DNA of 22,353 nucleotides from Candidatus Zixiibacteriota bacterium (GTDB lineage Bacteria; SM23-81; DAOVCL01). A program made the translations under genes and the position numbers. Positions 13,525-21,152 of this stretch are shown piece by piece. The notes below the pieces were generated by a model. That model worked only from the letters and a program-made list of their open reading frames with translations. It ran no database searches and was not told the origin of the DNA. The stretch is from the NCBI GenBank assembly GCA_030670005.1, contig DAOVCL010000009.1, forward strand, positions 1 through 22,353. Reading direction: 5' to 3'. Numbering within the stretch: position 1 is the stretch's first letter; each line of letters starts with the position of its first letter.

Positions 13525-14561
13525 AGGGTCCTCTCTCCCATAATTATCTCGGCTAAAGGTCTGCTCTCTGCTGCCCAAAGATCCTCTGGTATCCTCTGCC
13601 CATTAGTAAGGTAAGAGACCGGCCTCTTTGTCTTAACAATGGTCTCCACCATCCCTCCCGGGGAGAGGGTCTCATCCAGTTTGGTGAAGAGGAGCTTCTG
13701 GATAGGTATGGAGTGAAATCTTCTCCAGGCCTCCAGATTGTCCTCCGGCTTAGTTGCCGTGGAGAGGACAAGATGGGTCTCGGGCGGAGGATGCCGGTTA
13801 AGAAAGGATTTTAACTCTGAGATTTGGTCGCTATCCTGATAGCTATGGCCCGCAGTGTCTACAAAGACAAAGTCCCGATCCCTGAAATCTCTCAGTGCTT
13901 TCCCCATACTCCCTGGAGTCTTGGCCACCTGCAGGGGGATGCCCAGGGCCTGGGCAATCTCCTCAAGCTCTTCCCCTGCTGCCGGGCGGAAGGTATCTAT
14001 GCTTATGAGAGCTACTCTCCTTTTCTCCAGAAGTGAGAAGCTAACAGCCAGCTTAGAGATGGTTGTGGTCTTCCCCACCCCGGTGGGCCCAATGAGGGCG
14101 ACAACATTTGGCCCCTTGGGCTTCCTCCTGATCCCCTCTGAAGGCAGGAGTAAGCTCAGTTGGGAAAGGACCTGGCTTTTTAACTCATCCCCATCTGCCT
14201 CCGGAGAGAGCACCTTCCTCAGGTTGTTGATCAACTGGAGGGAGGCCTCCTCCCCGATTCTTCGACCCAGAAGCTCGAGGTAGAACTTGGAGAGGGGTGA
14301 TTGATTAAGGGGGGGGGATGCAGCCAGGGTCTGGGAGATGGAATCCAACTTCTCCCTTATCTGATCTAAGGCATCGTATATCCCCCCTGTTCTACCCCCT
14401 GGCCTCTGCAGGGGTGGGTAGTCGACATCGGAAGCCGCGGTTATCTCCACCTTCCCCTTTGCCTGCTCCGTCTTGAGGATAACGGCTTCGGGGCCAAGTT
14501 CCCCCTTTATCCTGCTCAGCGCCTCCCTCACCGAGGGGGCGGAAAATACCTTAACCCTCAT
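13521..14561 (-). CDS. flhF: flagellar SRP-type GTPase FlhF
   Basis: The 346-residue protein begins MRVKVFSAPSVREALSRIK, the usual FlhF N-terminus. Residues about 60-145 are a linker/N domain (LLGRRIGEEASLQLINNL). The G domain has GPTGVGKTTT (158-167), DTFRPAAGEEL (189-199), DTAGHS (235-240), TKLDE (293-297) and TNGQRIPEDLW (319-329). FlhF recruits early flagellar parts to the right site on the membrane. Two motifs differ from the usual: DTYRIGAVEQL-type becomes DTFRPAAGEEL (closer to Ffh/FtsY but with Glu for Gln), and DTAGR becomes DTAGH. Its ATG lies inside the flhA end (11-base overlap), and its stop overlaps flhG. Confidence 0.93.
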   Translation of the reverse strand: MRVKVFSAPSVREALSRIKGELGPEAVILKTEQAKGKVEITAASDVDYPPLQRPGGRTGGIYDALDQIREKLDSISQTLAASPPLNQSPLSKFYLELLGRRIGEEASLQLINNLRKVLSPEADGDELKSQVLSQLSLLLPSEGIRRKPKGPNVVALIGPTGVGKTTTISKLAVSFSLLEKRRVALISIDTFRPAAGEELEEIAQALGIPLQVAKTPGSMGKALRDFRDRDFVFVDTAGHSYQDSDQISELKSFLNRHPPPETHLVLSTATKPEDNLEAWRRFHSIPIQKLLFTKLDETLSPGGMVETIVKTKRPVSYLTNGQRIPEDLWAAESRPLAEIIMGERTL

Positions 14562-16632
14562 CTTCCAATCCTATCATCCCAATGGAGTTTACCTTTGTGG
14601 AAGGGGCAATCTCCTTATAGGAGAGAACGACGAGGTTGGGGAGGATCCCTTCCACCAACCGGCGGAGGTGAACCCTTATGTTTGCCGGGCAGAGGATCAC
14701 GGGCTGTTGATTGACCGGGGCAAACTTCTCCAGTTTAGCGGAGATGTTATCGAAGAGCTTACGGACTAAATTTGGCTCTAAGGCCAGGGTTGCCCCTGTC
14801 TCCGACCTCTTAATGGAGTCAGAGAGGAGCTGCTCTAAATTGGGGTCGAGGGTGAGGCATTTTATCTCCCCCTTCTCATCGGAGAACTGTTTGCAGATGG
14901 AACGGGAGAGGGCCTGTCTCACATATTCGGTCAGTTGATCTATATCCCTGACCATAGGCCCATAGTCGGCCAAGGTCTCCAATATGGTCACCAAGTCCCT
15001 GATGCTTATTCGTTCCTTTAATAACCTCTGCAGGACCTTCTGCACCCCCCCTATCCCCATCACCTTGGGGATCAGCTCCTCCACCACGGCGGGGTGGCTT
15101 TCCTTTATCCCGTCTATGAGGTTCTGCACATCCTGACGGCCGAGCAACTCGTCGGCATGGGATCTGATCACCTCTGAGAGATGAGTGGCCACCACCGCTG
15201 GGGGTTCAACCACGGTGTAGCCAGCCCTCTCTGCCTTCCCCTTCTGGGAGGGATCTATCCAAGAGGCTGGAAGGCCGAAGACCGGCTCAGATGTGGGCGT
15301 TCCCTCTATTTCACCCTTAGCTAATCCAGGGTTCATAGCCAGGAGACATCTTCCCTTTAGCTTTCCCTTGGTTACCTCTGTCCCCTTTATCTTGATCAGA
15401 TAGACATCGGGTTCAAGCGCGACATTGTCCCGGATCCGGATAGGGGGGACGATAATTCCCAGTTCCAGGGCGGAGCGACGGCGGATCATAGAAACCCGAT
15501 CCAGGAGATCTCCCCCCTGTTCCCTGTCTACTAAGGGGATTAGGCCATATCCTATCTCCAGTTCCATAGGGTCTATATGGAGCAGTTGCTTGATGTCCCC
15601 CATTTCCTCTTTCTGGGGTAGGCCTTCAGTCTCTGGGGGTGGTAATTCCTCCGCCTTCCTCTGAGCTTGCCGGGAGAAGTAGGCGATGCTCCCCGCTGCG
15701 GCGGAAAGGATAAGAAAGGGAACGGTGGGCAAGCCAGGGACTAACCCACAGAAGAGAAGGGTGATGGCCACCAGGCCTATGGCCTTCGGCTGCACCAATA
15801 ACTGCTTAATTATGTCGGCGCCCATATTGGCCTCGGCAGCAGCTCTGGTGACGATTACCCCTGCTGCAGTGGAGACAATCAGGGCCGGGATCTGGGCTAC
15901 CAATCCATCGCCGATGGTGAGGAGGGTATAGGTGTGCAGGGCAGCAGATACGGGCATTCCCCTCTGGAGCACGCCAATGGTCAGGCCTCCCAGTATGTTG
16001 ATTACGGTGATGATGATGCCGGCAATGGCATCTCCCCTGACGAACTTAGATGCCCCGTCCATTGCCCCATAGAAGTCGGCCTCCCTGGCTATCTCCATCC
16101 TCCTTTTTTTGGCCTCATCGTCATCGATCAGCCCGGCATTGAGGTCTGCATCAATGGCCATCTGTTTTCCGGGCATGGCATCCAGGGTGAACCTTGCCGC
16201 CACCTCAGCTATCCTGGTGGCCCCCTTGGTGATAACCACAAACTGAATGACCACTATCACCAGGAAGATGACTATTCCCACCACAAAATTTCCCCCTATA
16301 ACGAAGTCGCCAAAGGCAAGTATCACATCTCCCGCATAGGCCTTCAGCAGAATAAGCCTGGTGGTGGATACATTGAGGCCAAGCCGAAAGAGGGTGGCCA
16401 CCAGCAGAAGGGAGGGGAAGACCGAGAAGTCAAGGGGCTTCAGGGTGTACATAGAGACCAGGATGATGATCAGGGAGAAGGTGATATTGAAGGTCAAGAG
16501 GATATCTATCAGCTTAGGAGGCATAGGGATGACGATGAGGGTAATGACCATAATCACCCCAATTGCCGCAATGGTGTCTCCCCGCTTGGCCAGCAGGGAG
16601 ACGAAACTGTTTTCTGGAAGGCGTTTACTCAT
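14551..16632 (-). CDS. flhA: flagellar export gate protein FlhA
   Basis: A 693-residue protein from ATG 16632 (MSKRLPENSFVSLL), the usual FlhA length. An ATG at 16758 would add 42 residues encoded by a hairpin and repeat, so it is rejected. The N-terminal half has about eight membrane segments and the FHIPEP-family signature RFTLDAMPGKQMAID (147-161) in the cytoplasmic loop. A linker at about 330-360 leads to the large cytoplasmic domain that docks export chaperones (IPPIRIRDNVALEPDVYLIK in pieces, and VVVEPPAVVATHLSEVIRSH-like segment). The Shine-Dalgarno is weak. FlhA forms the nonameric ring of the type III export gate. It follows flhB across a 147-base gap and overlaps flhF. Confidence 0.95.
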   Translation of the reverse strand: MSKRLPENSFVSLLAKRGDTIAAIGVIMVITLIVIPMPPKLIDILLTFNITFSLIIILVSMYTLKPLDFSVFPSLLLVATLFRLGLNVSTTRLILLKAYAGDVILAFGDFVIGGNFVVGIVIFLVIVVIQFVVITKGATRIAEVAARFTLDAMPGKQMAIDADLNAGLIDDDEAKKRRMEIAREADFYGAMDGASKFVRGDAIAGIIITVINILGGLTIGVLQRGMPVSAALHTYTLLTIGDGLVAQIPALIVSTAAGVIVTRAAAEANMGADIIKQLLVQPKAIGLVAITLLFCGLVPGLPTVPFLILSAAAGSIAYFSRQAQRKAEELPPPETEGLPQKEEMGDIKQLLHIDPMELEIGYGLIPLVDREQGGDLLDRVSMIRRRSALELGIIVPPIRIRDNVALEPDVYLIKIKGTEVTKGKLKGRCLLAMNPGLAKGEIEGTPTSEPVFGLPASWIDPSQKGKAERAGYTVVEPPAVVATHLSEVIRSHADELLGRQDVQNLIDGIKESHPAVVEELIPKVMGIGGVQKVLQRLLKERISIRDLVTILETLADYGPMVRDIDQLTEYVRQALSRSICKQFSDEKGEIKCLTLDPNLEQLLSDSIKRSETGATLALEPNLVRKLFDNISAKLEKFAPVNQQPVILCPANIRVHLRRLVEGILPNLVVLSYKEIAPSTKVNSIGMIGLEDEG

Positions 16633-16695
16633 TGGTTTCTGTTGCCTTATCTTCGCTAAGGTGCCTGAACTTTGAGGCGATATTTCATTCTGGTA

Positions 16696-16712
16696 ACCAC
16701 GGACTTGCAAGG
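16696..16712 (+). repeat. CCACGGACTTGCA repeat piece in the flhB-flhA gap
   Basis: ACCACGGACTTGCAAGG matches parts of the pieces at 17874-17887, 19010-19144 and 22171-22200 (CCACGGACTGGCACAG, TTCACCACAGACTTGCACAG on the other strand). Confidence 0.5.
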
Positions 16713-16715
16713 AGT

Positions 16716-16745
16716 CTCTTTGTGGATGATAACATCCACAAAGAG
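16716..16745. promoter_or_regulatory. perfect 13-base hairpin in the flhA leader
   Basis: Arms CTCTTTGTGGATG (16716-16728) and CATCCACAAAGAG (16733-16745) enclose a four-base loop (ATAA). It lies 84 bases upstream of the flhA ATG and after the flhB stop. No T-run follows in the direction of flhA, so a terminator is unlikely. It may be an RNA processing or stability element, an operator, or part of a mobile repeat. Confidence 0.55.
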
Positions 16746-16779
16746 CGTGCAGCCCCATCTGTACAGATTCGATGCTTCG

Positions 16780-17850
16780 TTAACTTATTGCCTTGTTCTT
16801 TAACCTATAGAGGTAAGAGAGAACCTCGGCTACTGCCTGGTAGAGGGCAACGGGTATCTCCTCACCTATTTTGACCTTTCTGTAGAGGAGTCTAGCCAGC
16901 TTTCTGTCCTCTACAATGGGAACCCTATGTTTCTTAGCCAAATCCAGGATCTTTTGGGCCAGAAGCCTGGCCCCCTTGGCCACCACCTGAGGGGCAGACA
17001 TCTTGTCGGGATCATACCTGAGGGCCACGGCTAAGGTGGTAGGGTTAGTGATGATCACATCAGCCCGGGGGACCTCCTTCATCATTCTCCTCCTGGCCAG
17101 TTCCCTCTGAACGCTTCTTATCCTCCCTTTGATCAGTGGATCGCCCTCATACTGTTTCCTCTCCTCTTTGACCTCCTCCTTGGTCATTCTCAATTTCTTT
17201 TCGTAGTCCCACTTTTGAAAGGCGTAGTCAATTGCCGCCAGGATCAGAAATGCCACGGAGACCCTCAATCCCAGGAGGAGAGCGATCCTTCCTATAATCC
17301 TCAACATCGCATTCAGCCCCATCTGGGAGAGGAGGAGGAACTGAGTTAGCTTCCCCCTTATGGTGAGATAGCTGATTGTCCCGATGATGACCAGCTTGAT
17401 GACTGCTTTGGGGAGTTCAAAGAGCCCCTTAATAGAGAAGAGCTTCTTAAGTCCGGAAGCCGGATTGAGGGCGCTCAGCTTTGGCTTCAATGGTTCAGTG
17501 GTGAAGAGGAAGCCGATCTGGGCCAGGTTTGAGGCTACCCCGGCGATGGCTACGGCCAGAAGGAAGGGAGCCAATAGAGCAAAGACTTGCTTGAGGATGA
17601 AGCAGAAGTAAGAATATAGGTTGACCTGGTTGAGTTGAATGGCGAAACCCTGGGAGAGGAAGAAACGGAATATATCCATTAACCTTCTGCTCATACCAGT
17701 GGCTAAGAATCCCAGGGCGGCCAAACTGGCCAAGAGGATGAGGGCCGAATTTAGCTCGCTGCTCTTGGCTACATTCCCCTTCTCCCTGGCCTTCTGTCTA
17801 CGGCGGAGGGTCGCCTTCTCTGTCTTTTCCTGAAAGGAGTCCTCTGGCAT
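16780..17850 (-). CDS. flhB: flagellar export apparatus switch protein FlhB
   Basis: The 356-residue protein has the usual length. The N-terminus carries EKTEKATLRRRQKAREKGNV (8-27), then four membrane segments (about 34-52, 85-112, 145-165, 185-208), then the cytoplasmic domain with MTKEEVKEERKQYEGDP (222-238). FlhB switches export from hook to filament substrates after it cleaves itself between Asn and Pro of NPTH. Here the motif is NPTT (Asn269, Pro270, Thr271, Thr272), so the His is replaced by Thr. The codon is ACC, two changes away from a His codon, so a single read error cannot explain it. The rest (AVALRYD, APQVVAKG, IVEDRKLARLLYRKV, IPVALYQAVAEVL) is normal. It follows fliR across an 88-base repeat-bearing gap. 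Confidence 0.94.
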   Translation of the reverse strand: MPEDSFQEKTEKATLRRRQKAREKGNVAKSSELNSALILLASLAALGFLATGMSRRLMDIFRFFLSQGFAIQLNQVNLYSYFCFILKQVFALLAPFLLAVAIAGVASNLAQIGFLFTTEPLKPKLSALNPASGLKKLFSIKGLFELPKAVIKLVIIGTISYLTIRGKLTQFLLLSQMGLNAMLRIIGRIALLLGLRVSVAFLILAAIDYAFQKWDYEKKLRMTKEEVKEERKQYEGDPLIKGRIRSVQRELARRRMMKEVPRADVIITNPTTLAVALRYDPDKMSAPQVVAKGARLLAQKILDLAKKHRVPIVEDRKLARLLYRKVKIGEEIPVALYQAVAEVLSYLYRLKNKAIS

Positions 17851-17873
17851 ACTGCTTCCCTTTTAGAAATAGC

Positions 17874-17930
17874 TCACCACGGACAGGCTAAGCAATTGTC
17901 AATTGATAATTGATCATTGGTAATTGTATC
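17874..17930. repeat. CACCACGGACAGG and AATTGATAATTG repeat pieces in the fliR-flhB gap
   Basis: TCACCACGGACAGG (17874-17887) is followed by overlapping AATTGTCAATTGATAATTGA units to about 17930. A related CATTGATAATTGACAATT lies at 10229-10246. From memory both themes are common in intergenic repeats of environmental bacteria. Together they fill most of the 88-base gap. Confidence 0.5.
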
Positions 17931-17938
17931 GCTTCTAC

Positions 17939-18718
17939 TCAGGGGGCCAAAAGCCTGAGCAGGGTGGTGATCTCCCCTCCTAACCCCCTGAAGAGCTGAT
18001 GTAAATTGCCCACCAGGAGGGGAAGGCCAAAGGCCAGAGCCAGAAAGCCAACTCCGATGCGGATGGGATAACCGATGATAAAGACATTCATCTGAGGGAT
18101 AGCCCTGGCCATCAATCCCATTATCAGGTCACTGAAGAGAAGGGCCGCTATGGCTGGAGCACCCAACCTAAGGGCTATGACAAAGACATCTTTCGTTGAG
18201 CCTATCAGATGGGGAAGAAGGGAGGGACCTAAGGATGCCCTCCCCAAGGGGATAACCCTCAGGCTGGAGTAGAGTCCGGAGATGAGGAGATGATGTCCAT
18301 TCATGGCCAGGAAGACCAAGATGACCAGGAGATATTCAAACTTTCCTATGATGGGTACCCTTTGCTGAGATTCGGGATCAATGGAGGAGACGATAGCAAA
18401 CCCCATCTGGTAACTGACTATCTGGCCGAAAAAGACTACGGCTTCAAAGAGCAGAAAGACGGCAAACCCTAAGATAATGCCGATAAGAAGTTCCTTAACT
18501 ACAGCGAGGGCTATGGGCAGAGGGCTATCCGGGACCGGTGGTGGAGATGGGATAAAGGGCAAAAGGAGACCAGCCAAAATCAGGGAGAATCCAACCTTCG
18601 TTCTCTTGGGGATGGCCCTGTTGCCAAAGAAGGGAGCAGTAAATATCAGCCCTACTACCCTAATGAACAAGAGGCTAAAGGCCAGGAGGGAACGGTGATC
18701 TAAGTAGGAGAGGTTCAT
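17939..18718 (-). CDS. fliR: flagellar export gate protein FliR
   Basis: A 259-residue, highly hydrophobic protein of the usual length with about six membrane segments (12-30, 42-55, 70-110, 127-150, 175-195, 210-240). Typical segments include FIRVVGLIFTAPFFGNRAIP (18-37), KELLIGIILGFA and GFAIVSSIDPESQQRVPIIG. FliR joins FliP and FliQ in the helical export-gate pore. Its ATG is two bases after the fliQ stop, so the two are likely coupled. Nothing unusual is seen. Confidence 0.95.
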   Translation of the reverse strand: MNLSYLDHRSLLAFSLLFIRVVGLIFTAPFFGNRAIPKRTKVGFSLILAGLLLPFIPSPPPVPDSPLPIALAVVKELLIGIILGFAVFLLFEAVVFFGQIVSYQMGFAIVSSIDPESQQRVPIIGKFEYLLVILVFLAMNGHHLLISGLYSSLRVIPLGRASLGPSLLPHLIGSTKDVFVIALRLGAPAIAALLFSDLIMGLMARAIPQMNVFIIGYPIRIGVGFLALAFGLPLLVGNLHQLFRGLGGEITTLLRLLAP

Positions 18719-18720
18719 AT

Positions 18721-18990
18721 TCAGCCGATATAGGAGAGGAGATTAATGAGGAGATGGGAGGTGAAGTCGAGCAGCTTAGCTACCATCCAGGGGAGAAAGA
18801 TAATGAGGGCTACGGCAACTGTCAGGATTTTGGGTATGAAGGTTAAGGTCATCTCGTGAATAGAGGTTACCGCCTGGAATATGCTGACTAAAAGCCCGAC
18901 TAAAAGCCCGGATAGGAGCATGGGGGCAGCCACCAGAAGGGTTGTGATCAAGGTCTCTCGAAAGAGGGAGAGGAATGTCTCTGGGCTCAT
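18721..18990 (-). CDS. fliQ: flagellar export gate protein FliQ
   Basis: An 89-residue protein of typical length with two membrane hairpin helices (about 14-38 and 50-75). It starts MSPETFLSLFRETLITTLLV and contains LVGLLVSIFQAVTSIHEMTL, a hallmark of FliQ. AAAGGATA lies before the ATG. It lies between fliP and fliR, as in most flagellar operons. The 168-base gap upstream is filled with repeat sequence. Confidence 0.95.
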   Translation of the reverse strand: MSPETFLSLFRETLITTLLVAAPMLLSGLLVGLLVSIFQAVTSIHEMTLTFIPKILTVAVALIIFLPWMVAKLLDFTSHLLINLLSYIG

Positions 18991-19002
18991 ATATTATCCT
19001 TT

Positions 19003-19151
19003 GTAATGTTTCACCACGGAATCTCACGGGGAAAAGCAATTAAGAATTGAGAATTAAAAATGAAGTTTATACTGGTTATTCCTGGTTCCCGAACCCTGTA
19101 AACTGATTACTGATCCCTGTTTTTCTGTGCAAGTCTGTGGTGAATTATCAC
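19003..19151. repeat. insert-like repeat element in the fliP-fliQ gap
   Basis: TTCACCACGGA (19010-19020) and TCTGTGGTGAA (19134-19144) form imperfect terminal inverted repeats (10 of 11). The interior holds AATTAAGAATTGAGAATTAA and other AT-rich units. The segment is flanked by the direct repeat TATCCTTT at 18995-19002 and 19152-19159. This is the form of a small non-autonomous element with an 8-base target duplication, though the flanks are short enough to arise by chance. Confidence 0.5.
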
Positions 19152-19158
19152 TATCCTT

Positions 19159-19932
19159 TTAGTGAAAGCTCATAATCAAGGATCTCACCATCAAATTCCA
19201 TCCATCCACCATTACAAAGAGAAGGATCTTGAAGGGCAGAGAGATCATTATCGGGGGAAGCATAAGCATCCCCATAGACATAAGCACGCTAGCCACCACC
19301 ATATCTAAGATGAGAAAGGGCAAATATATGAGAAAGCCCATCTGGAAGGCCGTCTTCAGCTCACTGATGATGAAAGCGGGGATGATGACATAGGTGGGAA
19401 GATCGGACGGCCCCTTGGGCCTCTCTATTTTGGCGAAATGGACAAAGAGGGCCAGATCCCTCTCCCTTGTCTGTTTGAGCATAAAATCCCTGAGTGGTTG
19501 GATCCCCCTGTCATAGGCCTCTTGTTGGTTTATCTCCTTGGCCAAAAATGGCTTAAGTGCCTGGTTGTTAATCTGGTTGAAGACGGGGACCATTATAAAG
19601 AGGGTGAGGAAGAGGGCTAAGCCTATCATTACCTGGTTGGGGGGCATCTGCATAGTTCCCATAGAGCGTCTCAATAGGGAGAAGACGATGATTATGCGGG
19701 TAAAGGAGGTTAAGGTAACCAGGATGGCGGGGGCCAAGGAGATGACGGTGAGGAGGAGAAGTATTTGGATGGCAGTGGAGACATTCTGTGGGGTTTCTCC
19801 TCCCCCCAGAGGAAGTTGAGGAAGGGGAAGTGCCTGTGCCTGCGAGGAGAGGAGAAGCAATAGGGAGATCAACAAAAGGGACCTCTGCAAAAAAGTTGAT
19901 TTAACCTTTTTCCGTGAATATTTGCTTCCCAA
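19159..19932 (-). CDS. fliP: flagellar export gate protein FliP
   Basis: A 257-residue protein starting at TTG 19932, with AAGGAGGT eight bases upstream. The N-terminus (15-34) is a signal peptide, as is common for FliP. Four membrane segments follow (about 53-75, 98-118, 180-205, 210-245), with the family signatures FTRIIIVFSLLRRSMGTMQM (77-96), PPNQVMIGLALFLTLFIM and the conserved ISELKTAFQMGF (189-200). FliP is the core ring of the export gate. The gene begins 43 bases after the fliO stop. Confidence 0.95.
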   Translation of the reverse strand: MGSKYSRKKVKSTFLQRSLLLISLLLLLSSQAQALPLPQLPLGGGETPQNVSTAIQILLLLTVISLAPAILVTLTSFTRIIIVFSLLRRSMGTMQMPPNQVMIGLALFLTLFIMVPVFNQINNQALKPFLAKEINQQEAYDRGIQPLRDFMLKQTRERDLALFVHFAKIERPKGPSDLPTYVIIPAFIISELKTAFQMGFLIYLPFLILDMVVASVLMSMGMLMLPPIMISLPFKILLFVMVDGWNLMVRSLIMSFH

Positions 19933-19974
19933 GATTTAAACCTCCTTGATTATAATTGAAGGCTGATCACGCCG

Positions 19975-20520
19975 TTACTTCAGAGAGGAGTTGACAAGCT
20001 TCTCCAACTTCCCTATTCTCTCCTGAATCTTTCTCAGGTTCCCCTGAAATTCGGATTGAAGGTATGTCATCTTCTTAAGCGATATCCCACCCTTGAATTT
20101 GGAGAGGAACCTATCCAACTGTTGGGAAAACCCGCTCGGACGATCTGGAGTTCCGAGGTTGGCCTCTGGCCCATTCTCCAGCTCAGTTATCAGGCTTATC
20201 TCAGATGATGTCACCCCCAGAACCAAGAACTTATCGGCTACCTTTACCAGATAGAGGGCCCTTTTGGGGAGAAGCATTTGGTGGGAGATGACTTGCACCA
20301 TCCCGGAGCGGGTGCCTGAAAAGGGGCTATGGAGGTTGAGCTTCTTGAGAAAGAAGATGAGCAGGATAACTAATCCCAGAACAAGGAAGAGCGAGCCGAT
20401 AGTCTTGCCCGCCAGGCCCCAGAAGCCTACGGAGGAGAGGGGGATAGGTTCCTGATAGGAGAGGGGAGAGGGAGGCCCCTGGGGATTTAGGGCAGAGCTT
20501 ATAAGAAACAGGAAGGTCAT
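19975..20520 (-). CDS. fliO: flagellar biosynthesis protein FliO
   Basis: A 181-residue protein that begins with a hydrophobic N-terminus (MTFLFLISSAL), has a single membrane helix (about 37-59, AGKTIGSLFLVLGLVILLIFFL) and then a cytoplasmic beta domain with the family pattern VQVISHQMLLPKRALYLVKV and FLVLGVTSSEISLI. The last 60 residues form a charged helix. FliO helps assemble the FliP ring. The start overlaps the fliN stop (ATGA). Sequence conservation in FliO is low, but fold pattern and position between fliN and fliP make the call firm. Confidence 0.88.
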   Translation of the reverse strand: MTFLFLISSALNPQGPPSPLSYQEPIPLSSVGFWGLAGKTIGSLFLVLGLVILLIFFLKKLNLHSPFSGTRSGMVQVISHQMLLPKRALYLVKVADKFLVLGVTSSEISLITELENGPEANLGTPDRPSGFSQQLDRFLSKFKGGISLKKMTYLQSEFQGNLRKIQERIGKLEKLVNSSLK

Positions 20521-21152
20521 CTGAGACTCTTTATCCTCTCTGTCGGGCTAATGAGAGAGGTTATCCTCACCCCAAAGTTCTCGTCGACAACCACCACCTC
20601 TCCCTGGGCTATGATCTTGTTGTTAGCCAGGATCTCCACCGGACTCCCCACCATCTTATCCAGTTCAATCACTGAACCTGGGCCAACTTCCAGAAGTTCC
20701 TGGATAGTCATTGATGTCTTTCCCAGTTGCACGGAGATGGGTAGGTTAACATCCAGGAGTATCTCCATATTGTTGGCCTTGCCGCTGGATGGCTGAGGTT
20801 GAATCTGGTCAAATTGGACATCCTGAACTACCACCTCTTCCTGTGGGGCTGGTCCCTCAGCAGAGGGGGTATCCTCCTCTGGCCATTCTAAGTTGGCATC
20901 AGGATCCGGTTGATTTTCAGAGGCTTTGCTCTTTTCCCCTGACTCTTCTTCTGTAGGCTTCTCATCCTCCTCTCCCCCCGTAGCAGCGGAGGCCTCCTCC
21001 TTCTCTTCCTCTGGATTTTTGGCTATCTCAGGATTTTCATTCTTTCCCTGACTCATATCCTTCTCGTTTTCCTCTGGGTTCTTATCCATCTCTGGACTTT
21101 CTTGCTCCTCCTCCGACGGTGGAGGATTCCCTTTTCCCTTTTTACTCGACAT
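20517..21152 (-). CDS. fliN: flagellar motor switch protein FliN with a long acidic N-terminal extension
   Basis: The 211-residue protein has its SpoA/FliN domain at about 127-207 (ILLDVNLPISVQLGKTSMTI, ELLEVGPGSVIELDK, VEILANNKIIAQGEVVVVDE, NFGVRITSLISP). FliN forms the lower C-ring with FliM and sets rotation and export docking. The first 110 residues are a low-complexity acidic tail rich in Glu, Pro, Asn and Lys, with imperfect repeats (EMDKNPEENEKD, EIAKNPEEEKEE). Many FliNs have a shorter linker. The ATG lies within the fliM end (11-base overlap). No frameshift is seen. Confidence 0.93.
   Translation of the reverse strand: MSSKKGKGNPPPSEEEQESPEMDKNPEENEKDMSQGKNENPEIAKNPEEEKEEASAATGGEEDEKPTEEESGEKSKASENQPDPDANLEWPEEDTPSAEGPAPQEEVVVQDVQFDQIQPQPSSGKANNMEILLDVNLPISVQLGKTSMTIQELLEVGPGSVIELDKMVGSPVEILANNKIIAQGEVVVVDENFGVRITSLISPTERIKSLR

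Noticed and set aside
13525..13578. Longer N-terminus for FlhG.
   Set aside because: It would overlap flhF by 58 bases and adds residues without the DQAxxLR motif; the ATG at 13524 gives the usual four-base overlap.
15934..16659. A 241-codon plus-strand open frame.
   Set aside because: It is antisense to the membrane region of flhA; its His/Gly/Asp-rich composition is what the complement of hydrophobic codons gives.
16633..16758. Longer N-terminus for FlhA.
   Set aside because: The added residues are encoded by the 13-base hairpin and the CCACGGACTTGCA repeat piece, and FlhA family proteins begin close to the ATG at 16632.
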